Source: Candidatus Methanodesulfokora washburnensis (lineage in GTDB: Archaea; Korarchaeota; Korarchaeia; Korarchaeales; Korarchaeaceae). Taken from it: a stretch of DNA of 64,000 nucleotides. The translations under genes and the position numbers were made by a program. The stretch covers positions 62,001 to 126,000 of the forward strand of contig NZ_RCOS01000062.1 in NCBI RefSeq assembly GCF_003947435.1. The letters run 5' to 3'. Below the pieces are notes generated by a model. It worked only from the letters and a program-made list of their open reading frames with translations. It did no database searches and was not told the DNA's origin. Shown in pieces: positions 52,738 to 60,724 of this stretch (positions within the stretch are counted from its first letter, which is position 1; every line of letters begins with the position of its first letter).

Positions 52738-52841
52738 GGATTACCCTCCATTTGAATTTGAACAAAAAGTTATTTAAAAACTTTATTCTCAATATTCTCA
52801 ACATTCTCCATTCTCAAGTCGCCGGCTCTGCTCACGAAATC

Positions 52842-52873
52842 CTTAAATAGGAAAACCACATAATTTCATGTGG
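52842..52873 (+). promoter_or_regulatory. TATA box and palindromic operator of Int(N)
   Basis: CTTAAATA (52842-52849) is followed by the perfect palindrome CCACAT-AATTTC-ATGTGG (52856-52873), directly before ATG 52878. The palindrome covers the expected transcription start. The gene encodes a ribbon-helix-helix-like domain, and such proteins usually bind short palindromes, so autoregulation is likely. Confidence 0.5.
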
Positions 52874-52877
52874 GATT

Positions 52878-53099
52878 ATGGGAAAACGCGTGAATGTTAC
52901 AATTTATGTGGATAAAGATGTAGTTAGAGAAGCAAAGGAAGTGGGCTTAAACATTTCAAAAGTCTGTGAAAATGCCTTAAAAGATGCAATAAGAAGGCTA
53001 AAGAGTGAAAACTGCAAAAATACGCCGGGGGTGGGATTTGAACCCACGAGGCCCGATTGGGCCACCGGCTCTCAAGGCCGGCGCCTTGGTCCGGACTAG
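52878..53099 (+). CDS. SSV-type integrase N-terminal part Int(N), ribbon-helix-helix-like
   Basis: 73 codons. The first 45 residues (KRVNVTIYVDKDVVREAKEV, ISKVCENALKDAIRRL) have the beta-helix-helix pattern of CopG/CcdA-type DNA-binding domains. It then runs through the att repeat (TPGVGFEPTRPDWATGSQG) and stops in the tRNA D-arm (RRLGPD). Codons 1-67 join Int(C) in frame if the two repeats are recombined, giving a 367-residue integrase. The part after codon 67 is host sequence. Confidence 0.8.
   Translation: MGKRVNVTIYVDKDVVREAKEVGLNISKVCENALKDAIRRLKSENCKNTPGVGFEPTRPDWATGSQGRRLGPD
53020..53078. repeat. attR: 59-bp repeat within intact tRNA-Ser
   Basis: Identical to 28411-28469. It covers the 3' half of tRNA-Ser(UGA) from the anticodon stem-loop to three bases beyond the discriminator. 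Sequence identity ends at 53079, in the anticodon stem. Confidence 0.92.
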
Positions 53100-53110
53100 G
53101 CTACCCCGGC
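53023..53110 (-). tRNA. tRNA-Ser(UGA)
   Basis: Minus strand, 88 nt: acceptor stem GCCGGGG/CCCCGGC with discriminator G, D arm, anticodon stem CCGGC/GCCGG with loop CTTGAGA (anticodon TGA), a class II long variable arm (TGGCCCAATCGGGCCTC), and T arm GTGGG-TTCAAAT-CCCAC. No intron, and no CCA encoded. It starts 4 nt after the S19 stop, so it is probably cotranscribed with the ribosomal operon and cut out by RNase P. It is the integration target of the element. Confidence 0.97.
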
Positions 53111-53114
53111 CAGA

Positions 53115-53510
53115 TCACTTAAGAGGAAGGAACTTACTTGACCTTGTTGCTCCTTTTCCTGGTTTGCTGTGCTTCACTATCCTGTTTGTCATCGCAAATT
53201 CGCCAAGATAATGTCCTATCATCTCAGGAGTTATCTCAACTTCCACGAACTCCTTTCCATTGTGAACAGCTATTTTCATCCCTACCATGCTGGGCAGGAC
53301 TATCATATCCCTCCTATGAGTTCTTATCACCTTGTTTATCCCGAGCTTCTTGTATTTCTCTATCTTCTCGAGCAACTTTTTGTTCTCAGGAGAAAGACCC
53401 CTTTTCAGAGTTCTTCTAGCCCTAGCATTTAGTAAAGGTGCTAGATCGTATATTGACATTTTCTGCAGCTGATCTAATGTATATCCCCTTAGGGTGAACT
53501 CCTTGGACAT
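53115..53510 (-). CDS. rps19: 30S ribosomal protein S19 (uS19)
   Basis: 131-residue archaeal uS19. Motifs [25 protein letters not shown], and [20 protein letters not shown]. Last protein gene before the tRNA; L22 would normally follow but is 37 kb away. Confidence 0.95.
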   Translation of the reverse strand: MSKEFTLRGYTLDQLQKMSIYDLAPLLNARARRTLKRGLSPENKKLLEKIEKYKKLGINKVIRTHRRDMIVLPSMVGMKIAVHNGKEFVEVEITPEMIGHYLGEFAMTNRIVKHSKPGKGATRSSKFLPLK

Positions 53511-53557
53511 GACATCATCCTCCCTTCATGAAGGAAGGGACCCGTATAAAAAATCTA

Positions 53558-53923
53558 TCAGAGGAGCTTCTTTAATTTCTCCTCCAGCTCATTAAAATTA
53601 AAATTATCTATTATGATAATACCGGACTCCTTCAGCATGAACTTTATCTCATCGGGAATTTCCCCAGATATCACTATGTAATCTAGGCCCATATCAAGCT
53701 TTTTCAGGCTCAGGCTCATCGCCTTTCTCATGTTGATATCACCATCAAGCACTGATATAGCAATTCTTTTATCGCCTTTTTCCGCTAGAAAATCGATCTG
53801 ATGATAGATCCCTGAGGATCCTCTTATCTTCTCCTCTAGCGTTATGTTAAAACCGATTTTCTGCAGTACCTTCAGTACTTCATCTCTAGGATCGAAGCTT
53901 TTTCCCTTCTTAACAAGCTTCAT
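53558..53923 (-). CDS. Restriction-endonuclease-like protein of unknown function
   Basis: 121 residues inside the ribosomal operon, between L2 and S19. The segment SGIYHQIDFLAEKGDKRIAI resembles the D...(E/x)xK core of PD-(D/E)XK or Mrr-like proteins, but the final Lys context is weak and activity is uncertain. The C-terminal half ends in a charged helix (FNFNELEEKLKKLL). Spacing is 98 bp from L2 and 47 bp from S19. I cannot assign a function. Confidence 0.5.
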   Translation of the reverse strand: MKLVKKGKSFDPRDEVLKVLQKIGFNITLEEKIRGSSGIYHQIDFLAEKGDKRIAISVLDGDINMRKAMSLSLKKLDMGLDYIVISGEIPDEIKFMLKESGIIIIDNFNFNELEEKLKKLL

Positions 53924-54021
53924 GCCGAACTACCTTCTATGATTACAAAGACATCCAGCATATTTAACCTTTCCCATCGAAAAGCTACTTCTTACCGCTG
54001 AAAACTTTAGTTGTATAAAAA

Positions 54022-54756
54022 TCATTTCACTATCCCTGCCCTCTTCTTCCCTCTTCCAGTCTTTCTTGCGGCTATATGACCGACTTTCCTCCCAGGAGGA
54101 GCACCTCTTGCAACAGTAGTCGGTTTTCCTGGTCTCTTATGCGATCCTCCTCCATGTGGATGGGATACTGGATTCATCGCAACTCCTCTGACAACAGGCC
54201 ACCTCTTTGGGTGGACCCTCTCCCTGTAGTACTTTATCCCCGCCTTCAGGAAAGGCTTTTCCATCCTTCCTCCTCCAGCAACTATTCCTATTGTTGCCCT
54301 GTTCTCAGCCGAAACCACTTTCTCCTTTCTGGATGGAAGCCTGAGTATCACATTATTTCCTTCGTGAGAGAAGACAACAGCATATGCCCCGCTCCTTCTC
54401 GCTATCCTGCCGCCATCCCCCTTTCTTATCTCCACATTGCACACTAATGTACCATCTGGTATCCTACTCAAGGGAAGAACGTTCCCAGTTTTAACACTTG
54501 CTTCGGGTCCTATCTCTATTATCTGTCCTATGTGAACTCCTTCAGGTGGCAAATACAGCATTTCTGATCCATCTTCAAGCTCCAGAACTGCAAGAGGGGT
54601 CCATCTCCCGGGTTCATGGAGAAAGGCCTTTATCCTTCCTCTAATTGTCTCCTCCGAAGCTGCAGGATATTTTACATCTCCCAGCTTGAGATGATCCCTC
54701 GCTCTGAACTGTATTCCCCCTCTTCCCTTCCTTTGCACCAGTATTCTCTTTCCCAT
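54022..54756 (-). CDS. rpl2: 50S ribosomal protein L2 (uL2)
   Basis: About 244 residues, with the C-terminal peptidyl-transferase-supporting segment GVAMNPVSHPHGGGSHKRPG. GGGGTGATGTG upstream supports ATG 54756 rather than GTG 54759. It follows L23 with a 4-bp gap. Confidence 0.96.
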   Translation of the reverse strand: MGKRILVQRKGRGGIQFRARDHLKLGDVKYPAASEETIRGRIKAFLHEPGRWTPLAVLELEDGSEMLYLPPEGVHIGQIIEIGPEASVKTGNVLPLSRIPDGTLVCNVEIRKGDGGRIARRSGAYAVVFSHEGNNVILRLPSRKEKVVSAENRATIGIVAGGGRMEKPFLKAGIKYYRERVHPKRWPVVRGVAMNPVSHPHGGGSHKRPGKPTTVARGAPPGRKVGHIAARKTGRGKKRAGIVK

Positions 54757-54760
54757 CACA

Positions 54761-55030
54761 TCACCCCACTGTTATGCCAAGCTGTGCCTCTATATCCGTG
54801 GCCTTGAACTCCGGGCTCAGCCTAACTATTGCTCTCTTCCTGCCATCAGGTGCTATATAAGTGTTCACTTTTATCACCTTTACATTAAAAGCTTTTTCAA
54901 CAGCCTCCTTTATCTCAGGCTTCTTGGCTTTTCTATCAACTATAAAAACAAGTTTGTTCTCAGATTCAGCCATTTTTATGGCTTTCTCTGAAGCAACTGG
55001 TTTTATAAGTATTGAATACGGATCCCTCAT
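54761..55030 (-). CDS. rpl23: 50S ribosomal protein L23 (uL23)
   Basis: 89 residues; KPVASEKAIKMAESENKLVF and VKVIKVNTYIAPDGRKRAIV are typical. It lies at the exit tunnel and binds SRP. ATGA overlap with L4. Confidence 0.96.
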   Translation of the reverse strand: MRDPYSILIKPVASEKAIKMAESENKLVFIVDRKAKKPEIKEAVEKAFNVKVIKVNTYIAPDGRKRAIVRLSPEFKATDIEAQLGITVG

Positions 55031-55821
55031 CCGATCACCCCTATGTTCCTGCTCAGGAACTCCAGAGAGGATCTACTCCATATGGTAAGCCTTCCAGGAA
55101 CCCCTCCAGGGGCTAGATCTATCACGCTAAGATTTCTCACGGGAACAACTTCTACTCCGGGTATGTTCCTAGCTGAAAGCCTCAGAGAAGCATCATCCTT
55201 CAGAACAACAAAGAGAGGACCTCTTGCCCTTTTCCTTATTCTTCCCCTGTACTTCCCCTTTCCAGCTCTTATCTTCTTAAACCTTCTCTTAAGCCTCTCT
55301 AGCTCATTCTGAAGGCCCAATTTTATGAGCAGATCTTCAACATCCTTTGTCTTTTTTATCTCCTCAACTTCATCTGTCATCACTATTGGGACTTCTTTTA
55401 CTCCATTCAGCCTATGCCTTCTTGATACAAGCTCTATTGAAGCTGTTGCAGCTAAAGCTGATATCAGCCCAAGGCGCTTCTCCTTCTTGTTGACTCTCTC
55501 CAGGACAACTTTCTCAACTCTAGGAGCTCCCACTCTCACTCCTTTAACAGCTTGATTCGCTCTTGCTGCCCTTCCTGCAGCTGAATATCCCCTTCCCTTA
55601 ACTCTTGGAACCCTTGCCACTCCATGACCTACCCCCCATGACTCAGCACTTGTCCTCAAGCCTGCATACCTATCCCTTCCTTGTGGTTGTATTGATGCAG
55701 TTAGAATGGAGAGATAAACTCTTCTTATCACATCCGGCCTTATATCAGTTTCAAATAAGCTGGGTAGCTGTACTTCACCGACAACAGAGCCATCTATGCT
55801 GTAAACCTTTCTTACTATCAT
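55027..55821 (-). CDS. rpl4: 50S ribosomal protein L4 (uL4)
   Basis: 264 residues of archaeal/eukaryal L4. The tunnel loop region (GVGHGVARVPRVKGRGYSAA) and the VLKDDASLRLSARNIPGVEV core are clear. ATGA overlaps with both L3 and L23. Confidence 0.96.
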   Translation of the reverse strand: MIVRKVYSIDGSVVGEVQLPSLFETDIRPDVIRRVYLSILTASIQPQGRDRYAGLRTSAESWGVGHGVARVPRVKGRGYSAAGRAARANQAVKGVRVGAPRVEKVVLERVNKKEKRLGLISALAATASIELVSRRHRLNGVKEVPIVMTDEVEEIKKTKDVEDLLIKLGLQNELERLKRRFKKIRAGKGKYRGRIRKRARGPLFVVLKDDASLRLSARNIPGVEVVPVRNLSVIDLAPGGVPGRLTIWSRSSLEFLSRNIGVIG

Positions 55822-56843
55822 GAGGACACCTCCCTTATTGTGCTTATGTGAACTATCTTCGGTTTGCCAAGCTCATAGGAAGGAGGCCTTATTGGATGTC
55901 TCATCATGATGAACCTTCTCGGCGGACCCATGACAGATCCTGATATTATTATACAATCGCTCCTCACAAGACCATAGTTGATAAATCCTCCTGGCGGGTT
56001 CAGATCCTCAACAAGTTTGATCGGAACTCCATTCTCGTATTCCGCTGGCACTATCTTCATTATCCTCTTGTTGTACTCAGTTCTCTTGTGATATCCAAGC
56101 TGTCCTGGCCTCGGCACTCTCCATGTTATGTAAGGTGGATGCCTGGATCCAAGGCTTCCTGGTTTCTTCCTCCCTTTTCCCGCTTTGTGAGGAAGCATCT
56201 CTATTCCAAATCTCTTAACAGCTCCTTGGAATCCCTTTCCCTTTGTCACTCCAGTTATGTCAATTAACTGACCCTCTCTAAAAACATCCATAACTCTGAT
56301 CGCGTTTCCAATGACATTCCTCGCATAATCTATCCTAGATTCAATGCTTCCACCTAAGATCGGAACCTCCAAAAGCTCAGGCACTTTCTTGCTGAGCCCC
56401 CCTGCCATCTGGGGATTGGTCCTCAGGATGAGCCTGAGGGATCCCACTTCCTCCTTCCTCCCTTCTATCGCCTCCATGGCTTTGTCAAAGTTCTTTATCC
56501 CACTTCCTATTGGAAAGAGCCTGGAAAGAGGATCATCCTTTTCAACAATGAGTCCTGTTGCAATAGGCTTTAATCCACTTAGCTCCCTCTTATATGCTCT
56601 TATTCCAACAACATTCACCGGAGGTGTCTCTATGACAGTTGATGGTACTGCAATCTCAGTTCCTGTTGTCGGCCTGCCCGGCCTATCCTCTATCGCTATA
56701 AGATGTAGCATTCCAACTTTATATCCTGGAAATCCTCCAAGCTTCGGTCCTTCCTTCAGCTCAGGGTAACTTCTAAAGCTGACTTTGGTCGTCTCAGCTC
56801 TCTTCCTAGGTCTAAACTGTAGGGATCCATGTCTTCTAGGCAT
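55818..56843 (-). CDS. rpl3: 50S ribosomal protein L3 (uL3)
   Basis: 341 residues, with DITGVTKGKGFQGAVKRFGI and HKAGKGRKKPGSLGSRHPP. First gene of the L3-L4-L23-L2-S19 run. Promoter not obvious; archease lies 81 bp upstream on the same strand. Confidence 0.96.
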   Translation of the reverse strand: MPRRHGSLQFRPRKRAETTKVSFRSYPELKEGPKLGGFPGYKVGMLHLIAIEDRPGRPTTGTEIAVPSTVIETPPVNVVGIRAYKRELSGLKPIATGLIVEKDDPLSRLFPIGSGIKNFDKAMEAIEGRKEEVGSLRLILRTNPQMAGGLSKKVPELLEVPILGGSIESRIDYARNVIGNAIRVMDVFREGQLIDITGVTKGKGFQGAVKRFGIEMLPHKAGKGRKKPGSLGSRHPPYITWRVPRPGQLGYHKRTEYNKRIMKIVPAEYENGVPIKLVEDLNPPGGFINYGLVRSDCIIISGSVMGPPRRFIMMRHPIRPPSYELGKPKIVHISTIREVSS

Positions 56844-56924
56844 CTAGTCCACCCTAAACTTAGGACATCCAACAGTTGAGCTGACAATGTGGTCTATAAA
56901 AACTTTCAAAAACAATTGATAAGA

Positions 56925-57344
56925 TCAGACGTCCAAGATTACCACAGCTTTCCAGCCATCATCCTCAGGCTTCAGCTCTAAGTTATGATAGGTAACTGCT
57001 TTCACTGCTGTTCTAATCTCGTGCAAATCTGGGTTTAGTTTTTCGCCATAGGCCCTGCCCTTTGCCTTAAACTCGCCGTTTTTGCATATCTCAACATCGA
57101 AGGACGAGAAAACAAGTCCCTCCGTATCTGTTATGAAGAGAAGCTCCTCAAGCCAGTGATGAAGAAGTATGTCAAGCTCATTTGCTGACACCTCTATCTC
57201 CTTGTAAATGGACTTCCCAACCCTTGACACATCCACCATCGCATTATACATCGCCAAGCTGGCTGCCCTGAAGAGATCCTCCAAGCTTTTACCCCTAGCA
57301 ACAAAGCCTATATCTCCCTCAACATCCAGATACTCATACTCCAT
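56925..57344 (-). CDS. Archease
   Basis: 139 residues. Archease activates the RNA ligase RtcB for tRNA splicing and RNA repair. Motifs: DVEGDIGFVARG, LLHHWLEELLFI and the C-terminal KAVTYHNLELKPEDDGWKAV with a terminal acidic ILDV. It lies 9 bp after the membrane protein gene and upstream of L3. Confidence 0.9.
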   Translation of the reverse strand: MEYEYLDVEGDIGFVARGKSLEDLFRAASLAMYNAMVDVSRVGKSIYKEIEVSANELDILLHHWLEELLFITDTEGLVFSSFDVEICKNGEFKAKGRAYGEKLNPDLHEIRTAVKAVTYHNLELKPEDDGWKAVVILDV

Positions 57345-57353
57345 GAGGACCCC

Positions 57354-58208
57354 TCATGGAGTGAGGACGATCACATAAACATCATCTACTCTGGCCGTTC
57401 TGGTGACTCTGGGAGGCCTCTCTACAAATATATATGATACTCCACCCTCTTTAATTGAGAATATGTTCACGCCCTCTGATGTCAAGTTGGATCCAAGCTT
57501 CACATCCTCGATCAGGATCTTGAGCATTGAGCCATTGAAGTGGAACTTCAGAAGAGCCTCACCTAGGTATATCTCCTTGGAGCTGTTTCCCTCGAGCGTT
57601 ATGTTGAACCTGCCATATATCTTGCAGGTCCCTCTTTCCATTTTCACATTTGAGTTAAGGAGGCGAATATGCTGCTCAAAAGAGGGGTTTACATAGAGGG
57701 AGATGTTGAACTTATCGTCCTTCAGCTCAACTTCATAACCCCCGATTGTGGTGCTTCCCTCCTTCAAAGACTTGCCTAGCCACAGATCAAGCACATCTGT
57801 CACCTGCAGTGGCCAGCCATGCTTTTCGCCGAGACGGACATATGAGATATTGTAGTCAAGAGCACCGGGACCAGCCACTTTTACCAAGGGACAAATCCCT
57901 GTGCCATTTGCCTCAGCTGTATACACTGTAATCCCTCCTCCAGCTATTGTCAGAAATAGTGACCACATCAGAATGAATCCCAAGAAAGCAGTCCCGGCCC
58001 CTTCCCTGTAGACGCTGTATAGCCCGAGCTCCCTCCTCCCACTACTAAAGTAGAGGAATCCAGTTAAGAAGAGGAGAAGGACAAAGAGAGAAATCCCAAG
58101 ATAGGCGTTTATCTTGAAAATTCCTGCTGCCATGCCTAGAAGGCATGATGCGATTATCTTCACGAAGAATATGGCTTCCTTATCGCTCAATGTATCCACC
58201 CGCCTCAC
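57354..58208 (-). CDS. Membrane protein with EMC6-like N-terminus and extracellular domain
   Basis: 284 residues. Three membrane helices in the first 110 residues, with the pattern FVKIIASCLLGMAAGIFKIN, LLLFLTGFLYF, and YREGAGTAFLGFILMWSLF, resemble archaeal EMC6/Rab5-interacting-like proteins. A beta-rich domain of about 170 residues with N-glycosylation sequons follows, predicted outside. Archaeal EMC6 proteins normally end after the helices, so this may be a fusion. The identification rests on the helix pattern only. Confidence 0.45.
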   Translation of the reverse strand: MRRVDTLSDKEAIFFVKIIASCLLGMAAGIFKINAYLGISLFVLLLFLTGFLYFSSGRRELGLYSVYREGAGTAFLGFILMWSLFLTIAGGGITVYTAEANGTGICPLVKVAGPGALDYNISYVRLGEKHGWPLQVTDVLDLWLGKSLKEGSTTIGGYEVELKDDKFNISLYVNPSFEQHIRLLNSNVKMERGTCKIYGRFNITLEGNSSKEIYLGEALLKFHFNGSMLKILIEDVKLGSNLTSEGVNIFSIKEGGVSYIFVERPPRVTRTARVDDVYVIVLTP

Positions 58209-58443
58209 TATTATAGATAGTTTTTATAACTGTTTCACCTCAGCCTCGAGGACTTCACAGACAATTTTCATCGCTAATTTACGGGAGTTTAGATAAAATC
58301 AGATGTCTTTTCGCTTTTATATCGAATAGAGAAGCAAATTTAGCTACTGGACAACTGAGCTCAGTCCAATCCCTTGGAAAATTCTATTCTTGGTTTTTCT
58401 CTCCTCTCAAATAGTTTTATAACATGCTTGTATTCCTTCCCTG
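58209..58443. other. Divergent promoter gap, no gene
   Basis: Separates the divergent EMC6-like and Rqc2-like genes. TATA-like CTTTTATATC (58314-58323) is too far from either start to be assigned. No RNA gene is seen. Confidence 0.3.
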
Positions 58444-60225
58444 ATGGAGAGGAGATCAAGTCTCACGGGCATAGAGATCAAAGCAATAGTGGATTACCTG
58501 AGCCAGATCACTGGAAGCTATCTGAAGAACTTCTATCATGTTGGAGAGTTTTTCACGATGTCATTCAGCCATGGGATAGGGAGCAGAAAGGAACTAGTCA
58601 TATTGCCAGGAAAAAGCATATTCCTCACGGATAGAGGAATAGAGAAACCAGAGGTCCCAAGCAAGCTGGCTATGGCGGTTAGAAGGAGGATAAAGGGTTC
58701 AAGACTTGTTGAGGTATCTCAGATAGGGATGGAAAGAGTTGTATCCCTTCTTTTCTCGTCGGAGAAGGGGAAGTTCTCAGTAAATATAGAGATTTTCGGC
58801 AGGGGAAACCTCGTGCTTACGAATGAAGATGGGATAATAGAGCTGGCATCAAGCTACAGGAAGTTCAGGGATAGAGAAATAGAAAGAGGAAAGCCTTATT
58901 TAGTCCCAAAGAGCAAATTTGATCTCGATAGCATTGAGCAGATGGATATAGAGATTTGGAAGGCCCTTACCAGCCTTGGTATAGGCCCCCCATATATGAA
59001 CGAAGTTCTCGGCAATACAGGACTTGATCCCATGAGAAAGCTTTCCGAGATGAGCGAGGAGGAGATATCCTTCTTGAAGAAGGAGATTTTAAACCTGTAT
59101 AATGCAATGAGAAACCCCACTCCTGTAATATATTTACAGGATGGAAATTATATAGATTTTTCATTTATAAAATTAAATTATATGAAAAGCAATTATAAGG
59201 AATTCGATGATATTATGAGAATGCTTGAGGAGTACTTCTGGGGATTTTTGGAGGAGAAAAAAGGGGAGAAAAGGGAGGAATCACTGGAGAAAGCGAGGAA
59301 TAGATATCTGGAGGAGGCAAAAAGGATGAGGGAGATGGGAGATTTTATATTCAGCAATATTCCTGCCTTAGATCTCATTCTGGATAAGGTGAGAAAAGGT
59401 CTTGATGATCAAGCTGTCATGAAAATTGATAGAAGCAGAAGGTCCGTTGTCATCTCATTGAATAACATTGAGATAGAGCTTGATTACACGCTTAATGCGG
59501 TTAAGAATGCACAGAAGTACTATGAGATGGCAAAAAAGCTTGAGAGAAAAGCTGAGGGGATTGAGAGAATTAAGGAAGAAAAGGAGGAGAGGGAGGTTCT
59601 GACTTACAGGAAGAGGTGGTATGATGACTTCAGATGGTTTATATCATCGGATGGTCTCATGGTGCTAGCTGGAAGGGACAGGAACACGAACAGGATTCTG
59701 GTGAACAAGCACATGGAGGATGATGACCTGTTCTTCCACGTTGACATGCCAGGAGGGGCCGTTGTCATCGTGAAATGTCATGGAAAGAGCTTTGGAGATG
59801 CCACTATCGAGGAGGCAGCTGTCTTTGCGGCTTGTTTTTCTAGGGCATGGAGGGAAAAGCTCAGCTCAGCTGATGTGTACTATGTCAGAGGTGAGCAGGT
59901 GAGAAAACATCCACCACCCGGCATGTTCATACCCAAGGGATCCTTCTTCATAGAGGGAAAGAGAGAATACAGAAGGGTTGATCTAAGGCTTTCAATAGGA
60001 ATAATAAGGCATGAGGATGAGCTTAGACTTATATCAAGTCCTCCAAGTGCCTCGTGGAGGATGATAGCTCATTTAAATATAAGACCGGGTAATATTACAA
60101 GGGAAAAAGCAGTACAGGTTATTAAGAAGGAGTTGGAGAGAAGGATGGGGGGCATGAAGTTGTCCTTGGATCCAAAGGAGATAATAAGAGCAATGCCTCC
60201 TGGGGACGTGGAGATAGAGGGATGA
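58444..60225 (+). CDS. Rqc2/NEMF homologue (NFACT protein, aRqcH)
   Basis: 593 residues. NFACT-N domain at about 1-200 (GIEIKAIVDYLSQITGSYLK, NIEIFGRGNLVLTNEDG), helix-hairpin-helix and coiled coil to about 385, then the NFACT-R domain (KRWYDDFRWFISSDGLMVLA, DLFFHVDMPGGAVVIV, YYVRGEQVRKHPPPGMFIP). These proteins bind obstructed large subunits and add C-terminal tails to stalled peptides for degradation. The gene is followed by overlapping CBS genes. Confidence 0.92.
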   Translation: MERRSSLTGIEIKAIVDYLSQITGSYLKNFYHVGEFFTMSFSHGIGSRKELVILPGKSIFLTDRGIEKPEVPSKLAMAVRRRIKGSRLVEVSQIGMERVVSLLFSSEKGKFSVNIEIFGRGNLVLTNEDGIIELASSYRKFRDREIERGKPYLVPKSKFDLDSIEQMDIEIWKALTSLGIGPPYMNEVLGNTGLDPMRKLSEMSEEEISFLKKEILNLYNAMRNPTPVIYLQDGNYIDFSFIKLNYMKSNYKEFDDIMRMLEEYFWGFLEEKKGEKREESLEKARNRYLEEAKRMREMGDFIFSNIPALDLILDKVRKGLDDQAVMKIDRSRRSVVISLNNIEIELDYTLNAVKNAQKYYEMAKKLERKAEGIERIKEEKEEREVLTYRKRWYDDFRWFISSDGLMVLAGRDRNTNRILVNKHMEDDDLFFHVDMPGGAVVIVKCHGKSFGDATIEEAAVFAACFSRAWREKLSSADVYYVRGEQVRKHPPPGMFIPKGSFFIEGKREYRRVDLRLSIGIIRHEDELRLISSPPSASWRMIAHLNIRPGNITREKAVQVIKKELERRMGGMKLSLDPKEIIRAMPPGDVEIEG

Positions 60226-60713
60226 AGATGTGGGCTCCAATACCTCCTAAAAAGGAAAAACCTGAGGTTTCCCTTTTCATAGGGGAGATAATGACGAGAA
60301 ATGTGATAACAGCATCTCCCAGCACCTCTGTTGCTGATGTTGCAAGGCTTATGAGGGACAAGAACATAGGATCTGTTGTTGTAATGGAGAATGGAAGAAT
60401 AGCTGGTATAGTTACGGAGAGGGATATAGTCACGAGGTATGTCGCAAATCCCATGGGAAAAAGACCGGAAGAGATTGTCATAGGGGAGATAATGACGAGA
60501 AACCCGATAACAATAAGGGATAATGTGGATGTAATGGAGGCCGCAAGAATAATGGCTGAGAGGAATATAAGGAGGCTGATAGTGGTGAATTCGAGGGGTG
60601 AAATAGTCGGGATAGTTTCATCAAGGGATATAGTGAGAGTTGCCCCTCACATAATCTTCATAGCATCGGAAAAGCTAAGGCAGGCAAGACAGAGGACTGG
60701 ATGGGCTCCATGA
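60222..60713 (+). CDS. Two-CBS-domain protein
   Basis: 163 residues, two CBS motifs (IGEIMTRNVITASPSTSVAD; IGEIMTRNPITIRDNVDVME), a complete Bateman pair. Bateman pairs bind adenine nucleotides or related ligands. Four-bp overlap with the Rqc2 gene. It has no effector domain, so it must act through partners. Confidence 0.88.
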   Translation: MKMWAPIPPKKEKPEVSLFIGEIMTRNVITASPSTSVADVARLMRDKNIGSVVVMENGRIAGIVTERDIVTRYVANPMGKRPEEIVIGEIMTRNPITIRDNVDVMEAARIMAERNIRRLIVVNSRGEIVGIVSSRDIVRVAPHIIFIASEKLRQARQRTGWAP

Positions 60714-60724
60714 GGTGATCCATT

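Larger units (their letters stand above)
28411..53078. mobile_element. SSV-type integrative element in tRNA-Ser(UGA), about 24.6 kb
   Basis: Bounded by identical 59-bp repeats of the tRNA-Ser 3' half (28411-28469 and 53020-53078). The integrase gene is split: Int(C) begins at the left repeat and Int(N) ends in the right one, in the same frame. Between them are recombination, replication, regulation, nuclease, surface and DNA-transfer genes, with several decayed genes. Host-type ribosomal genes resume immediately outside both ends. No capsid, portal or terminase gene is recognisable, so a plasmid-like or conjugative-type element is more likely than a virus. Identical repeats and an uninterrupted rebuilt int frame suggest recent, possibly reversible, integration. 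Confidence 0.9.

Noticed and set aside
28411-53078. Integrated virus
   Set aside because: SSV-type integrases occur in viruses, but no capsid, portal, terminase or packaging gene is recognisable; a plasmid-like element is the safer call.
28411-53078. Chimeric assembly of archaeal and bacterial contigs
   Set aside because: The 59-bp att repeats, the in-frame split integrase and intact host genes on both sides fit true integration. It cannot be fully excluded without read mapping over both junctions.
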